Shown in pieces: positions 12,040-25,078 of a stretch of DNA of 64,000 nt (its first letter is position 1; each line of letters begins with the position of its first letter). The position numbers and the translations under genes were made by a program. Below the pieces are notes generated by a model. It saw only the letters and a program-made list of their open reading frames with translations. It searched no databases and was not told where the DNA came from. This DNA comes from Bostrychus sinensis (Eukaryota; Chordata; Actinopteri; Gobiiformes; Eleotridae). The stretch lies in NCBI GenBank assembly GCA_020698575.1, contig CM036257.1:15949520-16013519 (forward strand). The letters run 5' to 3'.

Positions 12040-12560
12040 TTTTATTGTCTTCATTGTTTGCGCCATCGATATCAAAGTGTCTGCCAGTCCGACTCAGTAT
12101 GAGACACAAGTCGCACTGGAGAACTTGTACCTCTCCTCCCCAATCCCTCCTTCACCCCCAGAATGCAATAAATGTCCGGCCATCATTTATTTTAATTCAC
12201 TCCCCTCTTGCACAGATGAAATGGATTTGTAACCTTGTAGGACAAGGACGTGCATGCCGTCTGCCGTCAGTTGCTGAGTTATTCTCTATTCTTCTAGCAT
12301 CGGGCAGAAGAGGGAGTGGGCGAATGAGCTGCGAGAAAGAGGCCCAATGATGAAGAGAAATAGTCTGGCATGCAAATTGCCGGCTGCCATGTCCAATGAG
12401 GAGGCCCGGCAGAGACTGTCGCCGTAGAAACTCTGGACAGGGTTAACGAGGCTGAGGGAGAGACAGAGCTGAAAAAGACAGCAGCCCAATACAGTCTGGA
12501 GAGAGGGTGATTTATTCACCAAATCAAGGCCCGATGAGTGGGTTATGGGTAACCTAATGA
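12040..12560. other. Candidate conserved noncoding block
   Basis: GC is raised relative to its flanks, CpG dinucleotides are retained (CATCGATATC, GCCGTCTGCCGTC, GTCGCCGTAG), and there are no simple repeats and no plausible exon. This is the usual look of a vertebrate noncoding element near a developmental regulator. Conservation is inferred, not shown. Confidence 0.25.
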
Positions 12561-13840
12561 GAGAGAGTGTTTAGGGGATGGCTAATTGGACGTGACCAAG
12601 TCGCAGAATGCTAAAAGGCAGGATGAGATGGAGTTTGGGTGGGGTACATCATTCTTGCCACAAGCAGGGTAGTAAAAATAGCAGTAGGTGTGTTGGCACA
12701 ATTTACAGACGACCTTCTTTTGCCTTGTGAAGTGTTGTATAAATAGCTGACATTTTAGTTAGGGCCTCACTTAGTTATGATCTGATTGTCACTTTTTCTT
12801 ACTCAAATTAGCAGGTTATGGTTTATCATTTACACAGGATAACTGTATTTTGTAAATTATGCAGTTATCAACCCAGTGTTGTGTATGATATGAACTTGAC
12901 GTTGTCAAAAGGCTCAGACTATGATGAGGACTGTCCCCATTGGCCACTAGAGGGTAGTATTTAACTACAGCCAACATTTCATATTTATATTCATAATCTG
13001 CCTGGTGCTCACTTGTACTGCTGTTTACTGTTGTTAAGTTTAAATCCTGTAGACCCATTTAGTATTACCAGCATTGAACTTTGAAATTACTGTCCTGATG
13101 CAAAATACTATGACTTTATTTAACAGTGATTTAAAGTGTGATTTGGACAGGTGACGGAGCAATATGTTTGTCATTTCAGATTATTGATTATTGTCGATCA
13201 AGTCATATAAAATAAAGCCTATGGATTTTAAGAATTGTTATGTACAAGTTTTCATTTCAGTTTTGTTGTCTCCTTTTTGAACTGCAAAAAGAAACAAAAA
13301 GATGGCAATAAGTCTACCAGTTTGAATAAGGTAAAACAAATAGGCTGCTGTTCAAACATTAAATATCCAACTTGTTCTCAGCTACACTGGACTAGTCTAT
13401 TTAGTAATTAGAATATAGTGAAAAAATATGTTTTCTTTGTTCAAAATTGAAAAAATTATGTCAATCAAAATATCTTCTTAATTTTAATATAACTGAATTT
13501 ACCAGCTAATTTTGAAGCATGCATTACTACTGACAAAGCAGTTAACATATAAGCTTTTCACTACTGATACTGCGATTATTGTTAAACAGAAATACTTTGT
13601 TAACTTGCATTATTTATGCATTTATTGCTTTATTTGACTTACATTTGAGTTGTGGCGCTATCAGAATTCTCAGCTGCATATCTTTTCTACATGTAGGATT
13701 TATTCAATCAGCGTCTTATTGCGGCATATTTTAGCATCAGTGGTTCTTTTCTTTGTGTTGAATGCAGATGCTATCAGTGATGAATCTCTTTTGTGTGTGT
13801 CGACTGAAGACCTTGGAAATGTTTGCGTTACATCCATTTG
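12561..13840. other. Intergenic, nothing seen
   Basis: AT-rich sequence with no exon or recognisable transposon. Confidence 0.5.
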
Positions 13841-14080
13841 ATCGCCGCCGCGTCCCTCTCATTCCATGAGTGCAGTGGGATGCACATTTGAAATGAGTTA
13901 GGACACAAATGGGATTAATGCTTGCAAGACATCTCCTCGAGCCTTTCCACCTGTAATGTTGTTTGCAGATACACTAAATGAGATGTCTAAGCAGGAGCAA
14001 AGTCCCGTATGTGGAGATCCTGAAGCAGGCCTATACTCAAGCTGCACTGTGACCCCTGGCGGGCAGCTCCCCAGCCAATG
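13841..14080. other. Candidate conserved noncoding block
   Basis: Opens with a CpG cluster (GATCGCCGCCGCGTCC) unusual for this AT-rich neighbourhood and continues as balanced non-repetitive sequence with GGGATTAATGC. No coding potential. Regulatory role is inferred from composition. Confidence 0.25.
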
Positions 14081-17000
14081 CAGAACATACAGATAGAGAC
14101 AACATAGGAAATGTGATTACATGCTTGCCTAATGTAAGGGAATCACATTTGTTTGGTTGGCCGTTTGATTGTGCCTTTCTGCGTCTACAAATACAACAGT
14201 ACAATATGTAGATGAGGGCGCATACCCTTTAGTCCCACTGTTACCACGCCATCCATGAGTACTGCTTTGACTTTGAGAATAAAAAAATGTTATATTGTAT
14301 TTTAACGCATAGAGAAAATACAATAACTCTGTGCTGCTATAGAAAAACACACCACACATTTTACTGGAGTCCTGCGCTCAAGTCTCTTTTTGCTCTGGAC
14401 ATAAATAACTTAAACATTTATGTATACAGTAGTATCAAAAATATGTCTCAAAATAATGCAGTCGTAGTCACAATGTGGCACTATGACATAAGGTGTCTAT
14501 TAATGGAAAGACTTTCCTAACCAAGACGAATGAGTGATATCGAACTGTGGCATGACAAACGAGGGCTGAAGTGTCACAAGTGTTTTATGACAGTCCCCTG
14601 GGTCCTTATCTCTCATAACCCCTGACCTCTTGACCTTTTAAACCACAAGGGTGATTACAAGTGGCCACACCAATCCCATAACTGCTGTACTATGGCCATT
14701 AGAGCACTGTTTCTCACCATCTCGGGCTGTGATAAGACAGGGGCTGAAGGGTAGTGAACAAAGGGAGACAATGAAAAACAAGCTTGTTTTATTTTATTTT
14801 TATTCTATTAATGTGGGACCACAATAACAGCTCTGATAGTGGACAGGTGGGGAAAATGTTGAACTGTTATTGTAAAACAGCAGTTATATGAGACGGGGTT
14901 AAAGAAACCATCTAATATGTTAATTAGGATTTAGTGAAAAGATTGTCCAGGTGGAGTAACTTTATTTAGTGAAATTATCATCAGAATGTTCAGAATAATA
15001 TGTGCTTATTTGTTGACTAACGCAATGACTTAAAGGGTACTCAGAAAAGCCAGTTACAGAAGAAGCCTGCACATTTTTTGTAAAAATGCTGACAATTCCA
15101 TCTTTTCATATTGTATCACAGTAATATTTCAAAGTCCACTCTGGCATTTTACATTTTGGATTGTATACAATTTCAGCACTGAAACTGAACTGGTTTCACC
15201 AATATCACTTTTATTAAGGCAGATAGTTTGATATAAAGCCAATTACCAGTTTTTATGCCAAAACAATGCAGAAATATGTAGGATATATACCTTACTATTT
15301 TGGGATTTTGAAAGTTATTTGTAGTATGAATTTTGTGAATATTGATACTCTGATAACAATACTTCATTTCAAATTAGTTAATTGAATTTTAGTATTTTTT
15401 TTTCTTCAAAAAATGTATGGACCAGTAGCACTACTACTGTATTACAAGTGCAAGTCCATCAGAGAAGTAGTTCGTCTTCAGCACTTTGGAGTTAGTTGAA
15501 CATGTGTTTGTAGAGGTGTAGTTTGTGGCAGTGGCCTGCTGTCTGAGCGGTCAGCAGAGTGATGAGTCCAGCTCTCACTCTCTGCTCATCACACACACCT
15601 GTCAGGTAACCCTCTGTGATATCTGTTCCCCATGGGACACACCACTGTGTGACACCAGCATTTTTCACCTCCGCCTCTGACAGCTTACACCACCACTGAC
15701 CATTAGAGCCCAGGCCCTGTAGTTTATTGAGCGACAGTAAAGTAAAGTATCGTTCTCTACATGACTTTCAGTATATAAGAGGAAAGTCTTCTCCTGCTGT
15801 GTTGATTAGTTGTTTGTTGATGGGATAAATAGGGGCTGAGCACAGGTAACTCCTGAACACGTGTAGCTGACTACTGGAGATGTACATCATTTTCAGTAAC
15901 ATTGCTGTGTGAGATTAGCGTGGGTTCCCAGGGGTCCCGCTCGTCACTCCATTTCCTAAATTGACAGCTGGAGAAACTCTATTCCACCGGACGTGATAAA
16001 CGACACAGGGCGTCGGAGGACTGCGTCAGGGAGGAGAGAGAGCAGTGATAAATGGAGGAGGTTGGGAGGAATCAGGGCAGATGAAAGTTGTTGGCCACTG
16101 AAAAATGACTGACAGCTCATTACCAAAATCACACCCTTTTTTGTATTTTCTTTTCTTTTTTATTCCCCCTACGCACATTGGCAGACACACATACCTTCAC
16201 TAATACTTTACTACTGAACAGTACAGTCACATTCATCATTATTAGCAGCAATAATAATATATAATTTGCAAAGATAGATTCTCAATTTTAAGCAGGTTGT
16301 GTTAAATTATAAGTTGTTGTTTTGGGGGGGGTATGCCTTTGCCTATGTCTATTTTTGACCACAGTGAACTTTGCACAGCACTTCATGCTACTGTTTTGCA
16401 ATTTTTTTTCAATTTTTTGTATTGTCTTTGCCATTTACATTTGCGGGCTATAAAGAACTGTAAGTCACCCATCAGACAGCTCAAAGAAATCCTGGAGATT
16501 GCCAGTTGGTATTGCCTTATTCAGTATTTTCCCCCAGTAGTCCTGCTAGCTTCTTGCAACCTCACTCGATTTAGTTGTTTTAGCCCCCTATGACCGTGTT
16601 TCTGATTTTGAATAAGTGCTCAGGGCAAGAGAGGTCAGTCGCAATTTCAGCTGCAGCTAAACTGGTCTATTCTAATGTGAGATCTGAGGTGACTTTGACT
16701 TTTGATTAATGACAGTTCTCCAAAGGACATATCACCAGAAAAACTTTCTCCAACATAAAAACCACTTCCAGTAAAAGAAGAAAACATCTATATCTTTCTG
16801 CAGTTCATTCAGCGCTGGCTGCATTCAGTGTGAAATAACACCCAGGTGCCGTTACAGGAGGCAAACACTGAAAGTGTTTGTTATTAAAATATTTGTACTT
16901 CTCGAGCCCCAAAGGCCCTCTCTGCCTTTCTCACTTGTGCATATTTCCATTATAGTGACATCAAGCAAACAGAGAAACGCTGCTGCCACTGCTCCACTGT

Positions 17001-17378
17001 TCTGCCTGCTTTCCTCTTGAGGGCTTCCCTCATAGGCTGCAAAAACCTCAACCCCAGGGAGCGCTCGTATCCCATGAGCCCTTGGGGCAAAAGGCCTGAG
17101 GACATGCTGTGGGGATGTACCGAGGCTGCTGCTGAGGGGGAACGCTGGATTGCACCTCTCAATATGAATAATATAGATACTGTATATGTAAAGCAGACAA
17201 AGGCAGAAAAGAATAAGCTCATTTAGGATTGAACTTAAGTGATGATTGAGGAGCAGGGGAGCAGCTCTTATAATTTGTGCACACATACTGTAGATGTGGA
17301 CTTGAAACGTGTATCTGAGTGAGTTCATAAAAGTGAACATTTTTGATGACCACAGATATAAATATAGTTCCTCTCAAA
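14081..17378. other. Intergenic, no gene seen
   Basis: Mostly AT-rich. A balanced, CpG-containing stretch at about 15540-16080 could be regulatory. A G-run lies at 16323-16331. The 162-codon frame at 16852-17340 (minus strand) has no recognisable domain and looks random. Confidence 0.5.
14623..14636. promoter_or_regulatory. DR2 nuclear-receptor motif
   Basis: TGACCT-CT-TGACCT, that is two perfect AGGTCA half-sites on the minus strand separated by 2 bp, a spacing typical of RAR/RXR sites. Binding is not shown. Confidence 0.3.
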
Positions 17379-17490
17379 ACGGTGGCAAGAGGGTTAGGAC
17401 TATAGCCTCTCAGCCGAGGGTCCTGGATGTCTTTCCCAGATTCTCTTTCTGTGTGGAGCATGTTCTGTCTGTGTAGGTTTCCCTTAGTTG
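17379..17490 (+). repeat. Degraded 5' fragment of a tRNA-like SINE
   Basis: ACGGTGGC..AGGGTTAG..., then GAGGGTCCTGG and TCTGTGTGGAGCATGTTCTG, match in order the first 110 bases or so of the better-preserved SINE at 33657. The rest of the element is not recognisable. Confidence 0.55.
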
Positions 17491-20400
17491 CTCAGCTCAC
17501 TTCATGTTGTATACAGCATTTTCTTGGTTATATAATTTTAAAGGACATTTTGAAGAGTAAAAGGCCAAATCTCAATAAAATTGAATCCAGAAAAAGCAGA
17601 TGTCCGCCTATCAAAAATCAGTTTTGGGTCAGTCTCCTCTTTAGAAAATGAGTGCTGTGTTGCCATGTCTGTGATGCAGTCCAGAGGCTTCACGGTAACA
17701 CTGTTGGATTGTGGGACAAAGGTCTCTGTGTCTGTGCTCTGCTGTATGATCTTATTATCTGTCAGCCAATTTAACAGAAAGGCCTTTGGGGAGTGACAAT
17801 GGGGCTGTAGGAGGAGGGGACGCCCGCACACACGCATACACACCTCTGTCTAATTCACACTGACCTCTGTGGCCCCTCCACAATGCCTGTTTTCGTATTT
17901 GATAGAAAAATCGATGCTTGCTGGCAGAGAACAACCTCCATGAAGAATTAAAACAAGGAAAGTGTTGGTAGCGGTCAATCATTTTTCTGTCTACTAATAC
18001 CAAACTTGCTAATGCAGCAGTGAAGAAATGTCATCTGCCTTTCAAAAACATTATGTCACTTGATGATCAGCCTGCAGTGTCTGCTTTGGGATTTAATTAT
18101 TTATTTATAATACCAACTCATATAAAGTTAGAACAAAAGTTAAGACAAAAATTATAATGATATTAGACCTATTCTTGTAACTTGACTTGTATTTTATATA
18201 GTGTAAACAAATAATAATGGCTGATAATGATGAAAATAACATAATAAGTAGAACCTTTTAGAGTAAACAAAAATGTAGAAAGTAGTAAGAGTAAAATAAT
18301 CTAAATTCTAATTTAATAAGCATCTGATGCAACAGTTTAACATTCATAATGGAAAGCAAAGGATTTGCTTGGGTCTTTAAGAAGACCATGTACCATGGAT
18401 ATCTTGCCTATACATAAAGCTACAGTCCAGCTTTATGTCATTCTCCTCTCTGTTTAATGCTTGCCGGTACTATCATCCAATAACAAGCCAAAAAATATAG
18501 TGTAGGGAACCAATAATACTTTGCTGTTGACTGCTAAGTCATCCTTTATCTTCCACAAACCTAATTGTAATATACAGTAGTTAGTGCTGCATATGTAATT
18601 CAAGAAAAATAGTAAAGTTTAACTTTTAAGAAAAGCCAGTAGACCAAGTGTAGATACAAAAAAAAACAGCTTTTTATTATTAGAGTAATATACCTGCAAG
18701 TCTATTTGGTTCTTGTATATTATATATTATTAGCTGTTATCGCTCCATGTGTGGCTGCTAATGCAAGGTCAAGCAGCGTATTCGGGCCTCTCTCATGCCA
18801 GTCTTGAGGCCATTCTGAACAGATGTTGGCGCAGCCTGCTGGACACGACGACCTTGAGTAAATCTCAAAGGGTCCTCTTTGGCAGCATGGGCATGCGGGT
18901 CTCCCTCTGGCAACACCAGTGCAGCAGAGTTTAAGCAAGCGCTATGTGCAGTGTGTGTGAGAGGGTCTGCGGCAGCATTGTGTGTCATTCAAGCTTCAGT
19001 GAAAAGGTAGCAGTGAATCAATCACATGCCCTGTGTAACACCACACTAAATGAAATTCAATGGACTGATTGAGTGAGTGATGGATGATTCGCATACATAC
19101 AGCAGAATGAAGTGACAAAGAAACGCTCAGAAGGAGACTGAAGGAGGTACAGCTTGGTTAGACCTGAGGACGCCATGGGATCCAGATCTATGCTCGAGTA
19201 GTAGTACTGTTATGTAAAATAAATAGGATTCAAGAAGTAAAAGTATGTTTGGACTTGAACTGGAGTAACAAAGTGTTTATTGAATTAGACTTCCTAGTAC
19301 TGACTTTTTGTGTTATGCACTGTAAGCTCATAACCAGGTTTGCTGGAATGTTTAGTTTTGCCCTAATAGAACTGATTAGGCCCTGAATTATGCCAATTTT
19401 TTTTTAAGTTAGGGGAAAGGTTGGAGAAAAATTAGCAAACTGATTGTGAAGAAACATGTAGGTCTGCTCCTTGCATTCCAGGATTGTTTAAGGGAAGCTC
19501 TCTCATGGGCTCTAGCAGGTTTTTATACCAGATTCCCTACGTGACGCAAATCATTTCTTTCTCAAGGCTCAAGTCTGGCACATACTGTGTGTGACTGGAG
19601 TTTTAGGCACACTGTGTGGGTATCAAACCCAGGTCCTCCCCCAAAAGCCAGGAAATAACCATTTCATTAATGGCAAGCTCAATGCAGTTAAGATTAACAA
19701 TTGCAGTAATTGTGTAAATTACATTAATTTGTGAAAAAAAACATCTTAGATTTTTTTTAAAAAACTGAATAAAAGTAACTGGTTTCTTTTGGGGGAACTG
19801 CAAATTCAGCGTATAGAGAAAAGCAGAGTGCCCGAAGGAGTTGTTGTGCCCATAGCCCACATCTGCCTCTCCAGGATGCACCAGGAAATGTGCATTTATT
19901 TGTGTGTGTGGTTACCATCTGGGCGGAACATCAGGGGCACGCCTGGACTGCTCGGTGAGCCAGTCCACTTTTAATCTGCCCAGCGCCCTCTCCCCACCAT
20001 CGAAGGTCACCGCCTCGGCAAGGACAGCACTGTCACCTCTGTACCATGGACGGCGGGGGTCGGCCCGGGCCATCCATAATAGATGGCAGCTGGCTGTAGT
20101 GTATGTCTTCACTTTGCCTGGGGCAGCGGCGTTAGTCCATCGTTCATTCCCACTCCTCGGCCGAGCTAATGTGCTGTGGTAATGCTTGTGTGAGTTAGGA
20201 GGAGAGCTCAGCCCCGCGTGTCCCCCGTAGATACCCAGAGCGCTCCTGTCATTGCCAAAATAGGACAGAAGGTGTTTCAACAAAGGAAACATTCATCTGG
20301 AGGTATCACAGCACGACAACAGCATCAGCCTCATACATTAAGAGTTCACAGGCATAGTTAATAAGAGAAATGGGATGTGATGAACTTTAACGGGACAGGC

Positions 20401-20661
20401 TGCCTTTGGAAACAAACATTCAGAACAAAACTTCAAATAACTCTTTAGCCATCACCGACTGTCACTGACAGTTTTTTAAAGTACTATATTATTGTACAAA
20501 AAAAATTGTTACAACTTTATACAGACTTGTTTTTGGCTGTTATGGGTGGCATTAGATTACAATTTCACACATCACTTTTCTTTTTAGGTGTGTGAAAAGC
20601 TTTGAAACAAACCTGAAGAATGTATCATTCCATTGTAAATCATTTGAAACAAAGGCATGTA
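17491..20661. other. Intergenic, no gene seen
   Basis: AT-rich for the most part. Two GC-richer, CpG-containing islands stand out at about 18740-18990 and 19900-20290 (for example GGACGGCGGGGGTCGG). Neither carries a splice-supported exon. They are candidate noncoding elements only. Confidence 0.5.
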
Positions 20662-20871
20662 CACCCCAAATTCCGTAAATGTTGGGACGTTTTTTTAAAT
20701 TTGAATAAAATTAAAAGACTTTCAAATCACATGAGCCAATATTTTATTCACAATAGAACATGCATAACATAACAAATGTTTACATTGAGTAATATTACTA
20801 ACTTTTATGCACAAAATGAGCTAATTTTAAATTTAATGCCAGCTACAAATCTCAAAATAGTTGGGACAGGG
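20662..20871 (+). repeat. Left inverted repeat of the Tc1-like element
   Basis: Begins CACCCCAAATTCCG; GTTGGGAC occurs near the outer end (about 20681-20688) and TTGGGACAGGGGC at the inner end (20861-20873). It is longer than the right arm because of an internal insertion around 20760-20810. Confidence 0.8.
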
Positions 20872-21009
20872 GCATCTTTACCATGGTGTAGCATCTCCTC
20901 TTCTTTTCAAAACAGTTTTGAAGATGTCTGAGGTTATGAGTTTTTGGAGTTTTGGTGTGAATTCTCAATTCTCCCATTCTTGCTTGGTATAGGTTTCAGC
21001 GGCCGAATT

Positions 21010-21422
21010 TTAGAGCATATGTTGCAATAAAACCTTTATATACCTTTCAGCATTCATAGTTACTTCCAAAACATGTAAGCTGCCCATCCCGCATGCACTT
21101 ATGCACCCCCATACCATCAGAGACGCTGGCTTTTAAACTGAACGCTGATAACACGCTGGAAAGTCTCCCTCCTCTTTAGCTTGGAGGACACGGCGTCCGT
21201 GATTTCCAAAAGAATGTCAAATTTGGACTGGCCTGATCATAGAACACTGTCCCACTTTGAAACAGCCCATTTTAAATGAACTGTGGCCCACAGGACACAA
21301 CGGCGCTTCTGGACCATGTTCACATATGGCTTCCTTTTTGATAGAGCTTTAGTTGGCCTCTGCAGATGGCTCAGTGGATTGTGGTTACCCACAGTGGTTT
21401 CTGGAAGTATTCCTGGACCCAT
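21010..21422 (-). pseudogene. Tc1-like transposase remnant
   Basis: Minus-strand pieces of a DDE transposase. At 21237-21422 a frame ends NMVQKRRCVLWATVHLKW...WDSVL followed by a stop where the family has Trp. The next residues read SGQSKFDIL, so the first catalytic Asp of the usual SDESKF motif is Gly here. At 21010-21117, in another frame, MVWGCISACGMGSLHVLE...NAERYIKVL matches the MVWGC block of the second catalytic region. The last acidic region (DNxxxH...D/E) is not found and seems deleted. The copy cannot make active enzyme. Confidence 0.8.
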
Positions 21423-21799
21423 TTAGTAATGTCACTGACAAAATCATCCCAATGAGTGATGCAGTGTCGTCTGAGGGCCCCAAGACCACAGTCTACAATA
21501 AAGGTCTTTGCCCCTTACACAGAGATTTCTCCAGTTTCTCAGAATTTTTTTTACAATGTTATGCTCTGTAGATGATGAGATTTGCAAAGCCTTTGCAATT
21601 TGACGCTGAGGAACTTTTAAATGTTTTTAAAGTTTTCCACAATCTTTTTAAGCACACTTTCACAGACTGGAGAGACTCTACAATATCCATTTTGTAGCTA
21701 ATCATGTTACAGACCTGATATTAATTTACTTAATTAGTTGCATGATCTTCTCCCAGCTGAATTTTTTAAAATGTATTGCTTTTTCAGCCATTTTTTTTG

Positions 21800-21981
21800 T
21801 CCCTGTCCCAACTATTTTGAGACCTGTCACTAGCATCTAGTTTAAAATGAGCTCATAAAAGTGCAAAATTTGTACCTATATTCTATTATGAATAATATAT
21901 TGGCTCATGTGATTTGAAAGATTTTAGTTTTCATTTTATTCAAATTTTTAAAATGTCCCAACATTTCCGGTATTCTGGTTG
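21800..21981 (-). repeat. Right inverted repeat of the Tc1-like element
   Basis: The reverse complement of the left arm: inner copy CCCTGTCCCAACTATTTTGA at 21801-21820, and outer GTCCCAACATTTCCGG running to 21970. Confidence 0.8.
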
Positions 21982-21983
21982 TA

Positions 21984-23249
21984 TTAGTAGTTGTAGTTCA
22001 TAAATGCAAACAATTGAGAAATATGTTAAATATAGTATTGACTATTTACTGCAGTTTTTGGCACAATCCCCTTTAACCGAAGATTTTCAGTTGGTACTAC
22101 CTTTTACACTCTTAATGTTTGCTTTTAGCCTCTTCTGAAATCACATTAACTTGGAGAACAAAACTCAAATTTACCGTTGTAACACCAAGGCCTATAAACT
22201 GCTAGATCAACAGATGCAAATACAATAGTTTCCTTTGCTTGCTATATTTGGTATATTGGTATATTTGATAAGACAGACCAACTAACACATTAGTTATATA
22301 CTTAACACACCAAAATTAGCTGTACTAATCATATATAGACCTTTGGCCTCTGTATTAAGTGGCTAATATAGATATAACTGAAACATTGAATAGAAAAAAT
22401 TTCTCAAAGCTGCCTTTGTTTTAAAAAAAAAATAGAATAGAGTTCAGTATTTTTGTTGTAGCTGAGCTGAAGAGATTGTCCAGCATGTTCAGTGTGTGTA
22501 TTTTCTTTCTTTTTTTCAAACTTGCCAGTGAGACCAAAACCATTTTAAATGCAAATGACCTAAATAAGATTAGCGAGGTAGGAAGTCCGCTCCCTGTTAA
22601 TTATCACACGCAGTAGTCAATTAACAAAGCTAACGATGGGACACTTAGTGAGCGTTAACCCAATTTACTACCGCTAAGATCCGGGTGGACACAGTTGCAA
22701 GAGGTAACTTAGGGTGGGATCAGGAAGGAAGGGGCTTAACTCTCCAGCTCTCCCTGATGCAACACACAGTGAAGGTAAATGTGTCAGGTCTTTCATGCTT
22801 TCTGATTTGGACTGGGGGCACCATGTGGACAGGGAGAGGAGCGGGCTTCATCTGGGGGTAATTAGGAGTTAGCCAGGGCGTGTTAGCTGAGATGCTGCTC
22901 CCCAGTTAACAGCATTAGCCATGGCAGTGATAAAAGCGTGCTCCGATTTAACAGTTGTCACTAAACCTTGGCTGTGAGAGGCATGGGTGACTGACAGGTT
23001 GAAACGAGGCCCGACTTGATTTGTGTGTGTTAAGGTGTGTGTGCCATATACTCAGATGGTGCTGTGTCGTCTAAAGCTTCCATTTATGTTCAGTGTAGTC
23101 TTAACTTTGTAGAATGTAGCCTTAATAGTATCAGATTCACTATAATCAGTCTGCAGTAGTCCTATATGTGCATATTTTAATGTAAATTTTATATCTATTA
23201 ACTTGCTTTAAAACGCTTAAAAATCTTTTATCATCATTATGTAAGTTAC
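21984..23249. other. Intergenic with a candidate noncoding element at 22560-23030
   Basis: The first part is AT-rich and plain. From about 22560 to 23030 the sequence is balanced, non-repetitive and rich in ATTA cores (GTTAATTATCAC, GTCAATTAAC, GGTAATTAGG) with scattered CpG, a common look for developmental enhancers. No coding potential was seen. Confidence 0.35.
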
Positions 23250-23546
23250 ACAGCGAGGAGATTGTATATTGCCCAGGGCAGTTGGCTCACATCCTCTCTG
23301 AGTGATGTCTGTATGTTCTCCCTATATTACTGTGGGTTCTCTCTGGGTACTCACACCATTTTCAACCATCCAAAGACATGTACGTATAGGTAAATGGGTG
23401 GATGGAAATTGGCCATAGTGAATTAATGTAAGAGAGAATGGTTGTCTGTCTTTTTGTGTCAACCTGGTGACCTACTAGCCATTCTCCAGGGCAGACCCGG
23501 TCTTAGATCCTGGCTCGAGTCACCTTAATGGGAATAAGCAAACACA
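23250..23546 (+). repeat. Old SINE copy, same family as 33657-34040
   Basis: Shared blocks in the same order: GTATGTTCTCC, ACTGTGGGTTCTCTC.GGGTAC, CATCCAAAGACATG, TAGTGAATTAATGT, and GGGAATAAGC at the 3' end. Heavily diverged, with no clear target-site duplication. Confidence 0.7.
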
Positions 23547-24900
23547 GATTCAGATTCATCCATAATATTTTCTATCTAGTTAAATTCACCACTTTTACTA
23601 AAACCCTTCTTTTGCTGTGATCTCATGTCCTAGCTGTCTCAGTTTGTCCAACATTTGTGTCTTTGCTATGTCCCACGTTTTGTAGGTGTCCTCATCTGTA
23701 GCGCCAGTCCATTGGGCTGAATGTTAAAACATCCCTCTCTCTGGGAGTCCAGCTGGTGACATTCAGGCATCTTTATCAGACTGTCCCTCTCCAAAATAAC
23801 ACATCTGCCCAGCTAACATAAATCATCATCACACCGGCTCGGCCCACCCATTTCATCTGTGTAACCAGAGATCTGAGCGTCAGCAGGAAGTGTATCGGTG
23901 CAAGCGGCCTATTGATCATTGATCTGGCGCCATTGATCCAAACCGCTCCCTCCCACTCGGACATTCCTCTCTCATTGGATGTGTGGTGTAATCTGTGGAT
24001 TTACTGGGACATGCCGGCTTCCCTGTGGAATATGCACATAACATCAGATAATGAGAATAAATGACAGTTGTGGCTGCCATGGCTAATTCTGCACTGTTTG
24101 ATTTCTTGTCTTTAGCGAATACTTTTGTCATCAGCTGCACAAATCACCTTGAGATATGTTTTTATAACTTTAAAGTGTGCCTTGGGCCAGTATATTCCCT
24201 TAAACAAAGTCATAATTAGTTGTAGGATGTAATTTACACCAAATGAATACCTACAGTGTAATGGGACACTAACAGCAAATAGCTGAAGATTTATGCTCCA
24301 TAGTTCAGTGTTGATGCCTTTATCAGCAGTGCAACAGCCCGACTGTAAAAGCCACAACTGTGTGATGAGCCAATCAATAAACACGTAATTTACAAACTAG
24401 AGGGCAGCTAATCAATGAGTATAAAAGTGTATGAAATATATATTACAGGAATCTTGCCATGGCACTGACCACAGGCTCAGATAAATGGTCAAGTCATTTA
24501 TTTTTGTCACTATTGATTATTCAATCCACAGAGTTCACCAGGATCGTCCATCTTGTCTTCTCTTGTTCACTCCGTCTTTTTCTCTGAGCTGATTTATGAT
24601 GTAACTGGTCGAGGGCCGCAGCTGCTGGTTAAACACCTCATAGATAAATAAAAGTGATTTGAACTAAAGAGCTGGTAATGCAGTGTTGAATTTCTCCAGA
24701 TTAAAGGCTTGTTTGGCTATAGGACAGAGCAGCCCTGGTTTTATTAGTCCCATATGTAACTGTATTTTGACTTGCTGTTTGAAAGTAAATTGTCTCTTTA
24801 TCCACACGTTTTTGGGATGTAAAGTGTCTCAAATCTCAAGGTCTTTGAGATGCTTTAATTTTAAAACTATCTTGTGTTGTATATCAAACCACCAACTGAG
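23547..24900. other. Intergenic with a candidate noncoding element at 23640-24100
   Basis: The block at 23640-24100 is balanced in GC and rich in GATCA-type palindromic cores (ATTGATCATTGATC, ATTGATCC) with CpG retained. No exon or transposon was seen. Confidence 0.35.
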
Positions 24901-25078
24901 CACACTAAATGCTGTGTGGCGAAAATGTGTTAAAATGTTTTCTTCAATGCAATGCGTTTCCTTTTTTTTAGACAATTGTATGTAATGAGTGACCTTGAGA
25001 GCAGAAAGAGTTACATAGTTGCAGTATTTAATTCGGCCACCAGGTGCCACCAAAAATTGCACACCTCACCTTTAAAAG
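24901..25078 (-). repeat. Degraded interspersed repeat end
   Basis: Read on the minus strand, TTTAAAGGTGAGGTGTGCAA followed by TTTTTGGTGGCACCTGGTGG resembles the start of a short high-copy repeat common in percomorph fish. The match is from memory of the pattern, and the other boundary is uncertain. Confidence 0.35.

Larger units (their letters stand above)
20662..21981 (-). mobile_element. Tc1/mariner-like transposon with long inverted repeats (defective)
   Basis: A 1320-bp element flanked by TA (20660-20661 and 21982-21983), the target duplication of Tc1/mariner elements. The ends are inverted: CACCCCAAATTCCGTAAATG on the left against CAACCAGAATACCGGAAATG on the right, both continuing into TTGGGAC. 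The similarity extends about 180-210 bp inward at each end, including TTTCAAATCACATGAGCCAA in both. Each arm holds an outer and an inner GTTGGGAC copy, as in the IR/DR layout of Sleeping Beauty-type elements. The interior carries broken transposase sequence on the minus strand. Confidence 0.85.

Noticed and set aside
16852..17340. 162-codon minus-strand ORF
   Set aside because: No recognisable domain, erratic composition, no splice or promoter context; a frame of this length is expected occasionally in 64 kb.
19912..20292. 126-codon minus-strand ORF in a GC-rich island
   Set aside because: No domain or splice support; treated as noncoding island.
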